Below are positions 20,228 through 28,071 of a stretch of DNA of 37,850 bases, piece after piece. Both the position numbers and the translations under genes were made by a program. The notes beneath the pieces are model-generated. The model was given only the letters and a program-made list of their open reading frames with translations, was not told the origin of the DNA and made no database searches. The stretch is from positions 1 through 37,850 of IMG/VR virus record IMGVR_UViG_3300026097_000687. One strand, 5' to 3'. Every line of letters begins with the position of its first letter. Positions within the stretch are counted from its first letter, which is position 1. This stretch comes from a virus.

Positions 20228-20746
20228 ATGTCGTGTCCATTAACACAAGGATTTACACTAGATTGCAAAGAAGCTATTGGCGGTATTAAGTCAGTACGGT
20301 TTGCAACTCTATCAGACTGGGAAAGTTTAGACCCATCATATTCAACAGGCGCGGTGACATTCGGTTCAGCTTCGGCAGTATTTTACAAATATGAGTTAGA
20401 TAAAGAAGAATCTAGCTTTAACGATAACCCAACTGCTGGAAGTAACAAAGGCACTCTTTACTATATGCCTGACATTACTTTCATATTGTCAAAGTTGGAC
20501 GTTGCGAAACGCAACGAAATGCAGTTACTTGCTAAGAATAGATTGGTTGCAATTGTTGAAACACGCGAAGCAACACCGAGTTATTTTGCACTTGGTCAAA
20601 CGAACGGTTTAGACTTTTCGCAAGGTACAGGAGCAAGCGGTACGGCTGCGGGTGACCTTAACGGTTACACGATGACGTTCAATGGTATGGAGCCTGACCC
20701 GATGGTTGAGGTTTCAAGCGGTGACCTTGCTAGTATAACGAATTAA
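20228..20746 (+). CDS. Structural protein, possibly tail tube
   Basis: The 172-residue protein begins MSCPLTQGFTLDCKEAIGGI and continues with VFYKYELDKEESSF, LYYMPDITFILSKLDVAKRN and a late GYTMTFNGMEPDPMV. This belongs to a virion family I recognise from Bacteroidota phages, placed near the capsid gene. Its length, strand-rich pattern and 'LAKNRLVAIVETRE' centre would fit a tail-tube-like fold, but a capsid or neck role is not excluded. Confidence 0.6.
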   Translation: MSCPLTQGFTLDCKEAIGGIKSVRFATLSDWESLDPSYSTGAVTFGSASAVFYKYELDKEESSFNDNPTAGSNKGTLYYMPDITFILSKLDVAKRNEMQLLAKNRLVAIVETREATPSYFALGQTNGLDFSQGTGASGTAAGDLNGYTMTFNGMEPDPMVEVSSGDLASITN

Positions 20747-20768
20747 GACTTTTTTTCTCTGTCTTTGA

Positions 20769-20800
20769 GGGGTGGGCTTTATAGCTTGCCCCTTTTTTTT
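20769..20800 (+). terminator. Intrinsic terminator with eight Ts
   Basis: GGGGTGGGC pairs with GCTTGCCCC around the loop TTTATA (stem within 20769-20792, several G-U pairs). Eight Ts follow (20793-20800). It separates the capsid group from the next three structural genes. Confidence 0.8.
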
Positions 20801-20846
20801 ATTTAACAAAATCACGCTCTTTTATATCTATTGAGAAAAGGCACAA

Positions 20847-21296
20847 ATGGCAACAAGTATAACAGCAGCAGATTTAACGGTAACGATTACAGAAAGCGTA
20901 ACACTAGCGGGTTCAGACAGAGGTTCAACCGCAACGCTAACTATTTCAGACGTAACCGAAGTTGATAGCAGAATAGTAAACGTAGGAACGGCAGAAACTG
21001 ACATTATCGGTTTTGGTTCTGCAAACGGTCAAGGTTCATTCGTTAGAGGTGATGTTAAGTACATTCGCATCACTAACAAGGATGACACTAACTACGTAAC
21101 TTTGGGAATGTCAAAAACTGGAGCAGATACTTTCTTCATCAAGTTAGAAGCTGGCAAATCAATCATGTTTGGTAACGATGACTTAGAGGTTGATGCTTCT
21201 GGTGGTGCTTCTTCTGCATTTGTAGAAGCTGACAACATTAGCGCAAAGGCTAACGGAGCGGCTGTTGATTTAGAATACTTTGTCGCTCTCACTTGA
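20847..21296 (+). CDS. Putative minor structural or decoration protein (149 aa)
   Basis: The 149-residue protein is rich in Thr, Ser, Ala and Gly with short strands (ITAADLTVTITESVTLAGSD, KYIRITNKDDTNYVTLGM, GADTFFIKLEAGKSIMFGND). It has no enzymatic motif. The composition and the IKLEAGKSIMF segment resemble small capsid-decoration or fibre-associated proteins. It begins just after a strong terminator, so it likely has its own promoter, which I could not identify. It overlaps the next gene by TTGA. Confidence 0.5.
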   Translation: MATSITAADLTVTITESVTLAGSDRGSTATLTISDVTEVDSRIVNVGTAETDIIGFGSANGQGSFVRGDVKYIRITNKDDTNYVTLGMSKTGADTFFIKLEAGKSIMFGNDDLEVDASGGASSAFVEADNISAKANGAAVDLEYFVALT

Positions 21297-21673
21297 TACG
21301 CATAACGCAAGATACAAGCAATCTAGTTGTAATCACTACAACGGAGAAAGGTAGCGCAAGTCATTACCTTTTTCAGTTTGAAGATTTGGCTGAGAACACT
21401 AGCAGTTATTGCGTTGCTGATGACACTAGCGCGTTTCAAGAAAGGTACAACGCATTCACGATAGTTGACACGCCTTCACCAACACCCGTTGACGGAGAAG
21501 TAGATTTAGACAAAGGACAATATAAATACTTTGTTTACGCTAACTCAAGCGCGTCTAATTTAGACCCTGACGGTCTTACATTGCTTGAATCGGGAATGTG
21601 TGTAGTAACGGGAACGGTTACCAATCCAACGGAGTATGAAAATACTCAAACATACGTAGAATATGAAGGGTAA
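21293..21673 (+). CDS. Putative structural protein (126 aa)
   Basis: A TTG start at 21293 overlaps the preceding stop (TTGA). The 126-residue product is beta-rich (NLVVITTTEKGSASHYLFQF; GQYKYFVYANSSASNLDP; SGMCVVTGTVTN) and matches small virion proteins of related phages that occur beside the portal gene. Its C-terminus (TQTYVEYEG) overlaps the portal start by 11 nt. No catalytic features are visible. Confidence 0.55.
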   Translation: MIRITQDTSNLVVITTTEKGSASHYLFQFEDLAENTSSYCVADDTSAFQERYNAFTIVDTPSPTPVDGEVDLDKGQYKYFVYANSSASNLDPDGLTLLESGMCVVTGTVTNPTEYENTQTYVEYEG

Positions 21674-23744
21674 GAATATACACGTAATCAATTTAGGGGC
21701 GCATAGCACACCTGAATTTAAAGAGGTAATGTCTAAGGATTGGATTCTGTTTGGCAATGAAAAGCCGTGGAAAAACCAATACCCTGACTATTTGCTTGAC
21801 CTATTCAATTCATCAGCTAAACATGGTGCAATTGTACGTGGTAAAGTTGATTACATTGTAGGAAAAGGCTTTCGAGTTGATGAAAAAGGACTGGGAACTG
21901 AAGGTGTTGCGCGTGTTTCTGCGTTTGTCAACAAGCCGAATAAATACGAAACGCTTGATGAGATACTTTATAAGTGTTCGCTTGATTTAGAGATATTCAA
22001 CGGGTTTGCATTGGAGATTATTGCCAACAAGACAAATCAGCGAATAGCAAGCATTTACCACGTTGACTTCAACAAGTACCGAAAGGCTAAAGATACAGAT
22101 GGTTACTTCTATTCTGATGATTGGAGCGTTACGCAGCCTGAAGTAGAGTATATTCCAGCGTTTGACCCGATGAATATTGGCGGTAAATCATTGCTATACG
22201 TTAAGTCTTATCAGCCTGACAGCCGTTGTTATCCGTTGCCTGAATATATTAGCTGCGTTCCGTATATCGAAATGGATAAGGAAATAGCTAGTTTTCATTT
22301 GAACTCAATTAAAAACGGGTTCATGGGCGGCACAATGATAAATTTCTTTAACGGCACACCAACCGAAGAAGAACAGTCAGCGATTGAGAGCAAACTTTAC
22401 GATAAATTTGCGGGGTCTGACAACGCTAACAAGTTGGTGCTGAACTTTAACGATAGCCGCGAACAGGGTGCTGAAATAAGCCCGCTAAACTCGAACGATT
22501 TTGACAAGCGGTTTGACGTTCTGAACAAAACAGTACAACAAGAAATATTTAGCGGTCACAGAATCGTTGACCCTTCGCTGTTTGGTATTAAAGAGGATGG
22601 AATCTTTGCAAGTCGTAACCAAATACGTGACAGTTACGAACTATTCCAAAACACGTACATCAACCAACGTCAACGATTCTTAGAGCAAGTCTTTAACGGG
22701 CTGGCAAGCATTCAGGGTTTTGAAGGTCGATTATACATTGAGGACACCGAGCCGATAGGAATAGAGTTTAGCGAAGCGACAAAGGTTAGCGTAATGACAG
22801 AGGACGAGATTCGCGAATCTATCGGTCTTGAAGTTGTAAAACGTGAAGGTGAAGAAGTTGACAGTAAAACAAAAGATTCACAAGCAGCACTAAAAGGTTC
22901 TGTCGGTGGTGTTACGGGTATCATTACGCTCCTTCAGAACGTGAATAGCGGTATAATTGACGCTGAATCTGCTGTTTCTGTGCTTATTGAGTTGTACGGA
23001 TTCCAAAAAGACGTTGCAAGGGCTACTGTATTTGGTGATGAGTTACCAACGGCAGTAAAACAAGAGATGAAAAACACTTTATCTGACATAGAACTGGAGA
23101 TGAAGTTGTGCGATGAGTTCGAGAACTGCGGTTTGTCATTAGAAGATTATGAGGTTGTAGAATCGCGCCCTGTTCGCTTCGGTTCGGAAACAGAAATGGA
23201 ACTTTCAGAGCAAAGAATAAAACGTTACGGCTTTACTTCTGATGCCTTTGACATGGCAGTGCTTGAAATACTCAAAGAGAACCCGCTACAAACATGGTCG
23301 GCAATTGCTGAACAATTGGAAACAACGGTTGACAAGGTTACGGATGCGCTGCGTAATTTGACAAGTGCCAACTACCTTACGATTGCGGAGGAAGTAGTTG
23401 AAGAAAGCACACAGAGAGTTGCACAGATTACCGAACAAGGAAAGAAAGCATTAAAAACGGCTGAACCATTAGACGTAACGTTTAGAATTGCTTACAGGTA
23501 CGCAAAAAGCCCTGAAGCTAGTGGCTCGGCTGTACTGCCAACGACCCGCGACTTTTGCAGAAGAATGATGGCAAGTTCTGAATCGAAAGTGTGGACACAG
23601 GCAGACATTACGCGGATAGGTATGCAAGAAAACCGCAATGTATGGATGCGTAGGGGTGGCTTTTGGAATCGCGGAGGTGGCGTAACTACTCCATATTGCC
23701 GTCACGTATGGGAACAAGTTGTAATCAAAGAAAGAAATGGCTAA
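21663..23744 (+). CDS. Portal protein with MuF-like C-terminal extension
   Basis: The 693-residue protein has a portal body over about residues 15-400: DWILFGNEKPWKNQYPDYLL, FVNKPNKYETLDEILYKCSL, HLNSIKNGFMGGTMINFF, GHRIVDPSLFGIKEDGIF, RQRFLEQVFNGLAS. Residues about 535-575 (LEILKENPLQTWSAIAEQLE, then TVDKVTDALRNLTSANYLTI) look like a winged helix-turn-helix. The last 70 or so residues (TRDFCRRMM, RGGFWNRGGGVTTPYCRHVW) match the C-terminal core of Mu gpF-like minor head proteins. The gene therefore seems to fuse three modules that are often separate. The portal forms the dodecameric DNA channel at one capsid vertex. Confidence 0.85.
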   Translation: MKGKNIHVINLGAHSTPEFKEVMSKDWILFGNEKPWKNQYPDYLLDLFNSSAKHGAIVRGKVDYIVGKGFRVDEKGLGTEGVARVSAFVNKPNKYETLDEILYKCSLDLEIFNGFALEIIANKTNQRIASIYHVDFNKYRKAKDTDGYFYSDDWSVTQPEVEYIPAFDPMNIGGKSLLYVKSYQPDSRCYPLPEYISCVPYIEMDKEIASFHLNSIKNGFMGGTMINFFNGTPTEEEQSAIESKLYDKFAGSDNANKLVLNFNDSREQGAEISPLNSNDFDKRFDVLNKTVQQEIFSGHRIVDPSLFGIKEDGIFASRNQIRDSYELFQNTYINQRQRFLEQVFNGLASIQGFEGRLYIEDTEPIGIEFSEATKVSVMTEDEIRESIGLEVVKREGEEVDSKTKDSQAALKGSVGGVTGIITLLQNVNSGIIDAESAVSVLIELYGFQKDVARATVFGDELPTAVKQEMKNTLSDIELEMKLCDEFENCGLSLEDYEVVESRPVRFGSETEMELSEQRIKRYGFTSDAFDMAVLEILKENPLQTWSAIAEQLETTVDKVTDALRNLTSANYLTIAEEVVEESTQRVAQITEQGKKALKTAEPLDVTFRIAYRYAKSPEASGSAVLPTTRDFCRRMMASSESKVWTQADITRIGMQENRNVWMRRGGFWNRGGGVTTPYCRHVWEQVVIKERNG

Positions 23745-24291
23745 CGCATTATTTATATCTCAAAGTTTCCTTAAGGATAACACGCAAGTAAGCGATAACG
23801 TAGATGTGAAGTACGTGCGTGAATCAATTTTGTGGTCGCAAGATTCGCAGATTCAACCAATACTAGGGTCAACACTTTACGACAAGTTGAAAGCCGACAT
23901 TGTGGCGGGTACTTTAAGCGGTGTTTACGAAACTTTGGTACAGGATTACATTCAGGTTTGTTTGAAGCACTACGTAACGGCTGAATGTCTGCAAATGGCT
24001 CACTACAAAGTGACCAACAAAGGGTTGCAAATTCAGGATTCGGAACAGTCTCAACCAGCATCATCAACACGCCTTGACAAGTTAGTTGAAAAAGAGCAGA
24101 ACAAGGGTGATTGGTACAGACAAAGGTTGATTGATTTTCTTTGTGAGAACTCAACTGATTATCCTGAATATGAAAACCCTGACGATGGTGTTGATGTGAT
24201 ACACCCAACACGCGATAACTACCGAACTTCTATTTATTTGGGTGGTATGTCGTTTGCCGATAGTTTGAGAGAAAAATACCGAGATGTCTAA
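23737..24291 (+). CDS. Head-tail connector-like protein
   Basis: The 184-residue protein starts MANALFISQSFLKDNTQVSD and contains ILWSQDSQIQPILGSTLYDK and LVQDYIQVCLKHYVTAECLQ, a helical pattern I know from connector-type proteins (DUF6712-like) next to portal genes in Bacteroidota phages. The C-terminal half (DKLVEKEQNKGDWYRQRLID) is also helical. It overlaps the portal gene by 8 nt. A role as a neck adaptor is inferred from position and family. Confidence 0.65.
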   Translation: MANALFISQSFLKDNTQVSDNVDVKYVRESILWSQDSQIQPILGSTLYDKLKADIVAGTLSGVYETLVQDYIQVCLKHYVTAECLQMAHYKVTNKGLQIQDSEQSQPASSTRLDKLVEKEQNKGDWYRQRLIDFLCENSTDYPEYENPDDGVDVIHPTRDNYRTSIYLGGMSFADSLREKYRDV

Positions 24292-24320
24292 GAAACACGA
24301 ACAGAAATTAAGACAATATC

Positions 24321-25085
24321 TTGCTAACGCTAAATCAAATAATAGACCAAATAAAGACGCTGGCGAACGCTCACTATCAAATAGCGGAAGTCGGTGTCGG
24401 AACAATCGCGGAACTTCAAGCGAAACCCGATAGAAGTTATCCGTTATTGTGGTTGTCTAATGAAGGTGGAACGTTAGATAATAACTACAAGGTTGACAAT
24501 ATTCGGTTAACCATGTTCGGGCGTGTGATTGTTGGCGAAGAAGGTCAAGACGATGACGCTTCAGAATTGGAGGTGTTGTCTGATATGCAGTTGATATTGC
24601 TTGACTTTCTCAACTACTTTCATCAAAATCACAGTCAAGACTACGTTACAGACAAAAGTAACACGCTAGAGCATTTCACCGAAAGGACAAATGATAGAAC
24701 TGCTGGGTATTCAACTGTTCTTGAACTAAAGCAATTTTACGACTGGAACAAGTGCCAAATACCTGAAAGCGGAGCAAGCATACCTCCAACAGTTGACGGT
24801 TTAACGCTATACGATTTTTGCGATGCTGATGTTATTGCAAGGCTGACACCTAATCAAGTAGCTTGCTTAGAAGCTGAATTAGAAGATGAACTTCGCCAAG
24901 ATTACCAACCAGAAGGAACACTATATACATTCTATTCATATATGGGTATTGCACCAAAGGATAGTTCAGAGAGTGCAAGTGTTTGGCAAATAACAAGAAT
25001 AACCCACAATCCCAATGGGTCAACTATAACAGCAATAGCAGAAGATGTTGCTTGGGACGATAGATATGCAGTAATTTATACATAA
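24321..25085 (+). CDS. Putative tail/neck structural protein (254 aa)
   Basis: The product begins MLTLNQIIDQIKTLANAHYQ, a start typical of a small neck-protein family. Conserved pieces are SYPLLWLSNEGGT and ASELEVLSDMQLILLDFLNY. From about residue 155 a second, fibre-like domain follows (VDGLTLYDFCDADVIARLTP, then WQITRITHNPNGSTITA and DDRYAVIYT). The start is a TTG at 24321; the frame is closed by a stop 12 nt upstream and has no ATG near the conserved beginning. The second domain has a base composition closer to the following spike cassette, so it may have been acquired with it. Confidence 0.6.
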   Translation: MLTLNQIIDQIKTLANAHYQIAEVGVGTIAELQAKPDRSYPLLWLSNEGGTLDNNYKVDNIRLTMFGRVIVGEEGQDDDASELEVLSDMQLILLDFLNYFHQNHSQDYVTDKSNTLEHFTERTNDRTAGYSTVLELKQFYDWNKCQIPESGASIPPTVDGLTLYDFCDADVIARLTPNQVACLEAELEDELRQDYQPEGTLYTFYSYMGIAPKDSSESASVWQITRITHNPNGSTITAIAEDVAWDDRYAVIYT

Positions 25086-25101
25086 AAATAAAAATAATAA
25101 A

Positions 25102-25257
25102 ATGGAAAAGAAAAGAATTAACATATCACCTATTAATGAAAAATACGCCTTAAATATGGTTGTATATAAAATCGTAGATGAAGAAGAAGTTATCATCAGA
25201 AAAGTAAGAGGTGTATATAACACTTTGGATGAGATAATTGACAAAATAAAACACTAA
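25102..25257 (+). CDS. Small hypothetical protein (51 aa)
   Basis: ATG at 25102 gives 51 codons ending at TAA 25255-25257. It starts MEKKRINISPINEKYALNMV and ends with a helix (NTLDEIIDKIKH). The AT-rich leader (AAAATAATAAAATG) resembles those of the left arm. The function is unknown; it may be a chaperone or partner for the spike gene that begins 3 nt later. Confidence 0.5.
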   Translation: MEKKRINISPINEKYALNMVVYKIVDEEEVIIRKVRGVYNTLDEIIDKIKH

Positions 25258-25259
25258 AA

Positions 25260-26435
25260 ATGGCAGAAAAATACCCTTTAGCAAATGGACTTTGGAGTAA
25301 TGCTGCCAATTGGAACAGCGGAACTAAACCCGTTGCTGGTGATGTAGTGCATTCAAATAATTTTACAGTTGATATTGACGAAGATGTTGATGTGGCAGAG
25401 TTAAGAACAGATGCTGGAACAACAGCAGTTGGTGGTGGTTTCTTCGAGGTCAACTCAGATAATCTAACAATATCCTGTGATTTCATATGGCCTGATGATA
25501 ATGACTTTGGTATTAAAATAAATTCAAATATTGGGACAACCACATTTATAGGTGATGTCTATATGCCGAAGGAAAGATCAGCTACAAAACATTGTGGAAT
25601 ACTCCTTCAAGGAACTTGTCAGTTGAATGTTGTTGGTTCTGTTCTTAATAAGGATAGTTCTGGTGCACAAGTAGCAAGAGATAATTCAGGTATAATAATC
25701 AAAGTGACTGGTGGTAGATTGAATTTAACAGGTGATGTTGAAGGTGGTAGAAATACTACAAACTTTGCTAAACAAAATGCTGGGATACTCATAAGTGATG
25801 TTGATTGTATCGTAAATATAACAGGAAATGTTATAGGTGGCCCTATTGGTGGTGGTAACGCAGGAAATGTAAACTCAGGTATTTATATTGAAACAACAAA
25901 TAATGTGATAAATGTTATAGGAAATGTTATTGGAGGTTTTAATTTTCAAACACCTGGAATATTTTTCAGTGCAAGTGATAATGATGTTAATATAACAGGA
26001 ATTGCACAATCAAATAATACTGCTGCTGCTGTAACAAATATTAATTTTTTTATAAATAACACCGTTACTATGTTCGGTGATATTATAAATGATGGTTCAC
26101 AAATGGCAATTTTTGTTAATAACCTGATTTTAGATAATGATACTGAAATGTCTTGGAAGTTGATAGATGATACTAATAACCCAAAGTATCTTTATTCTGT
26201 TGATAGTGGGATATTTGGTCAGGCGGCTGAGAGTGATGTTAGAAAGGATGTTGTTTACGGACCAACTAACGACTTAACTGGTCAGCTTGAACAGGCTATA
26301 GTAGACGTGACACAATTGGCAGATGATTTACTCGATGAGATACAGGTTTCCAATCACGTAGTGGCACAAAGATTACGAGCATCAGCAACAGATGATAGTG
26401 TTGGTGAGATAGTCGCTTCAACACTTGGTGCTTAA
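25260..26435 (+). CDS. Tail spike-like beta-helix protein
   Basis: The 391-residue protein begins MAEKYPLANGLWSNAANWNS, with TKPVAGDVVHSNNFTVDIDE, a start typical of phage and cell-surface beta-helix proteins. Repeating strands with Ile/Val/Asn ladders follow (LNVVGSVLN, LNLTGDVEGG, VNITGNVIGG, INVIGNVIGG, VNITGIAQS). Near the C-terminus is a likely trimeric coiled coil (QLEQAIVDVTQLADDLLDEI). This layout fits a receptor-binding spike that contacts or degrades host surface glycan; no catalytic residues can be named. Base composition is clearly more AT-rich than in neighbouring genes, as expected for an exchanged host-range cassette. Confidence 0.65.
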   Translation: MAEKYPLANGLWSNAANWNSGTKPVAGDVVHSNNFTVDIDEDVDVAELRTDAGTTAVGGGFFEVNSDNLTISCDFIWPDDNDFGIKINSNIGTTTFIGDVYMPKERSATKHCGILLQGTCQLNVVGSVLNKDSSGAQVARDNSGIIIKVTGGRLNLTGDVEGGRNTTNFAKQNAGILISDVDCIVNITGNVIGGPIGGGNAGNVNSGIYIETTNNVINVIGNVIGGFNFQTPGIFFSASDNDVNITGIAQSNNTAAAVTNINFFINNTVTMFGDIINDGSQMAIFVNNLILDNDTEMSWKLIDDTNNPKYLYSVDSGIFGQAAESDVRKDVVYGPTNDLTGQLEQAIVDVTQLADDLLDEIQVSNHVVAQRLRASATDDSVGEIVASTLGA

Positions 26436-26449
26436 GTAATTGGAAAACG

Positions 26450-26875
26450 ATGGAACTGAACAGGATTAGCGCATTTGATGCAACGACATTATTAAAGATT
26501 GGAATACCTTACGTTTTCTTTTTCTTTGCGCCTATCACATGGTCAATAGTAGGTATTGGAGTACTAGTATTTGCAGATGTTTTTACGGGCATTTCAGCCG
26601 CGAAGAAACGAGGCGAACGCATACGTTCTAAAGGTATGTCAAGAACGGTCGGCAAGATGCTATATTACACCATTGCAATCGTATTGAGTAGGGTAATGGA
26701 GTTGGCATTCATATCATGGCTACCTGTTGCACAACTTACAAGCGGTTACATTGCGATAGTCGAGTTCAAAAGTAACTTAGAGAACATCGCGCAAGTTACG
26801 GGCGTTGATGTTTGGAATCACTTAAAGGATAGATTTGAAGAATCATTCGGAAGAAAAGGAGCAAAAGACAAATAA
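26450..26875 (+). CDS. Holin (phage holin family)
   Basis: The 141-residue protein has two to three hydrophobic segments (about 14-44: LLKIGIPYVFFFFAPITWSI; about 66-82: LYYTIAIVLSRVMELA). Between them is a basic loop with VFADVFTGISAAKKRGERIR, which matches the core of the toxin-secretion/phage lysis holin family. The C-terminus is charged. It would form membrane lesions that release the endolysin, whose gene is just downstream. Confidence 0.75.
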   Translation: MELNRISAFDATTLLKIGIPYVFFFFAPITWSIVGIGVLVFADVFTGISAAKKRGERIRSKGMSRTVGKMLYYTIAIVLSRVMELAFISWLPVAQLTSGYIAIVEFKSNLENIAQVTGVDVWNHLKDRFEESFGRKGAKDK

Positions 26876-26966
26876 AGTATGGCGCGAAATAGCACCGCGC
26901 GAATGTGATAAGCATTGTCTGCGAACGGGGCAATGTTCGTTGAAAGGAAAAACACAGAAGAAATGA
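26835..26966 (+). CDS. Small overlapping ORF (43 aa) between holin and endolysin
   Basis: A TTG at 26835, inside the holin gene in another frame, opens 43 codons to a TGA at 26964-26966. That stop overlaps the endolysin ATG as ATGA, the coupling used throughout this operon. The product is polar with three cysteines and a conserved-looking centre (KVWREIAPRECDKHCLRTGQ). It fills what would otherwise be an 87-nt gap in a phage where genes overlap. The start is uncertain, and the function, perhaps linked to lysis, is unknown. Confidence 0.45.
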   Translation: MKNHSEEKEQKTNKVWREIAPRECDKHCLRTGQCSLKGKTQKK

Positions 26967-27346
26967 ATTGGAACGATTACGATAACTTTTCTAAGTCTGA
27001 ATTTGACTGCAAGCACACAGGTAAAAATGAAATGAAAAAGGTATTCATGGACAAGGTTCAACAATTGAGAACTTTGTACGGAAAACCAATGGTAGTCACT
27101 TCGGGTTATCGTGATTATTCACACCCAGTAGAAGCTAGAAAATCAAAAAGAAACGGAACTCACCCGCTAGGACTTGCGGCTGATTTTGAAGTTGATAGAC
27201 AAGACGCTTACCGATTAGCTAAGTTAGCCTTTGAATTAGGCTTTACGGGTATCGGATTTAAGCAAAAAGGTTCGCGTAGGTTCATTCATTTGGACGTTGC
27301 CAAATCAAGTTCACTAAGGGTTCGTCCTACAATTTGGAGTTATTGA
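26963..27346 (+). CDS. M15-family peptidase endolysin
   Basis: The 127-residue protein has the peptidase M15 zinc site: His67 and Asp74 in HPLGLAADFEV, and His109 in FIHLDV, after the substrate-loop motif SGYRDYSHP (47-55). Relatives are D-Ala-D-Ala carboxypeptidases or L-Ala-D-Glu endopeptidases that cut peptidoglycan. The frame is open upstream to 26915, but ATG 26963 gives the usual N-terminus (MNWNDYDNFSKSEFDCKHTG) and overlaps the small ORF's stop. It lies next to the holin, forming the lysis unit. Confidence 0.9.
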   Translation: MNWNDYDNFSKSEFDCKHTGKNEMKKVFMDKVQQLRTLYGKPMVVTSGYRDYSHPVEARKSKRNGTHPLGLAADFEVDRQDAYRLAKLAFELGFTGIGFKQKGSRRFIHLDVAKSSSLRVRPTIWSY

Positions 27347-27379
27347 TTAACCATTTACCAACTCATTTAAAACGCGATA

Positions 27380-27417
27380 ACCCGTCAAAATATACGGGTC
27401 GTAGTTTCTCCCTTTTT
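27380..27417 (+). terminator. Possible terminator after the endolysin gene
   Basis: ACCCGT (27380-27385) pairs with ACGGGT (27394-27399) around an 8-nt A/T loop. A T-run occurs only 14 nt later (27413-27417), so termination is possible but not certain. The whole gap 27347-27471 holds this hairpin and the promoter element at 27460. Confidence 0.4.
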
Positions 27418-27459
27418 CAATTGTGCAAATAATTTCGTAATCAGTTTGATAATCGTTTT

Positions 27460-27467
27460 TAACTTTG
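27460..27467 (+). promoter_or_regulatory. TAnnTTTG element directly before the 27472 gene
   Basis: TAACTTTG fits TAnnTTTG and ends four bases before the ATG at 27472, implying a leaderless or nearly leaderless message. No good TTG at a 17-23 nt spacing is evident. Confidence 0.5.
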
Positions 27468-27471
27468 TTGT

Positions 27472-28071
27472 ATGACATTTGAAAAAGTCGCAAAGGTTGT
27501 AGTTCCTTACTTAGTATGTTTCCTTGCAGGCGTGTTACTTGCTTGGCAAGGTTGCAGAAATGGCAAGGTCAAAACCGAAACGGTTACCATTGAGAAACCA
27601 ATACATACTACTGAATACGTTGACAGATGGCTCACAGATACCGTTCGTTTCGTTTCTAAGCAACTTATTCGCAAAACTGATACAATATACCGTGAAAAAG
27701 TAGTTAATGTCTTAGATACGATACTTTATATTGATACGGTAAAAATAGTTGAAGCATGGTTGACGGAGCTTCAGAAATACGACACGACTGCAACGTTTGA
27801 AGGTGCTGACATTCGCTTACGTTGGCAGAATTACCAAAACCAAAGCGAACAGTTACGGATTGATTACACGCCAAAGAAAGTACCTTTAAATTGGGCGTTA
27901 GGTATTCACGCAAACGCTGGATTGATTAGCGATTTCCAAACACGATACACGCCTTTGTTCGGGTTAGGATTACAGGCAACTGTCAAAAAAACGTATATTG
28001 GCGCGAATTACGGATTCAACGGTGAGCATTATGTAGGTGTTACCGTTGGTCGAAACATTATACAGAGATGA
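27472..28071 (+). CDS. Membrane-anchored protein (possible spanin-like)
   Basis: The 199-residue protein has an N-terminal membrane anchor (VAKVVVPYLVCFLAGVLLAW, about 6-25). A helical, charged periplasmic section follows (TVTIEKPIHTTEYVDRWLTD, FVSKQLIRKTDTIYREKVVN). The C-terminus is beta-rich (LNWALGIHANAGLISDFQ, LGLQATVKKTYIGANYGF). It follows the lysis genes, where Bacteroidota phages often have such anchored proteins. A role in outer-membrane disruption is plausible but unproven. Confidence 0.5.
   Translation: MTFEKVAKVVVPYLVCFLAGVLLAWQGCRNGKVKTETVTIEKPIHTTEYVDRWLTDTVRFVSKQLIRKTDTIYREKVVNVLDTILYIDTVKIVEAWLTELQKYDTTATFEGADIRLRWQNYQNQSEQLRIDYTPKKVPLNWALGIHANAGLISDFQTRYTPLFGLGLQATVKKTYIGANYGFNGEHYVGVTVGRNIIQR

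Noticed and set aside
24284-24433. ATG-started 49-codon ORF overlapping the start of the 24321 gene
   Set aside because: The product after about residue 25 is Ser/Arg/Asn-rich shadow sequence of the 24321 frame. Its placement is tempting, but nothing supports it beyond the overlap.
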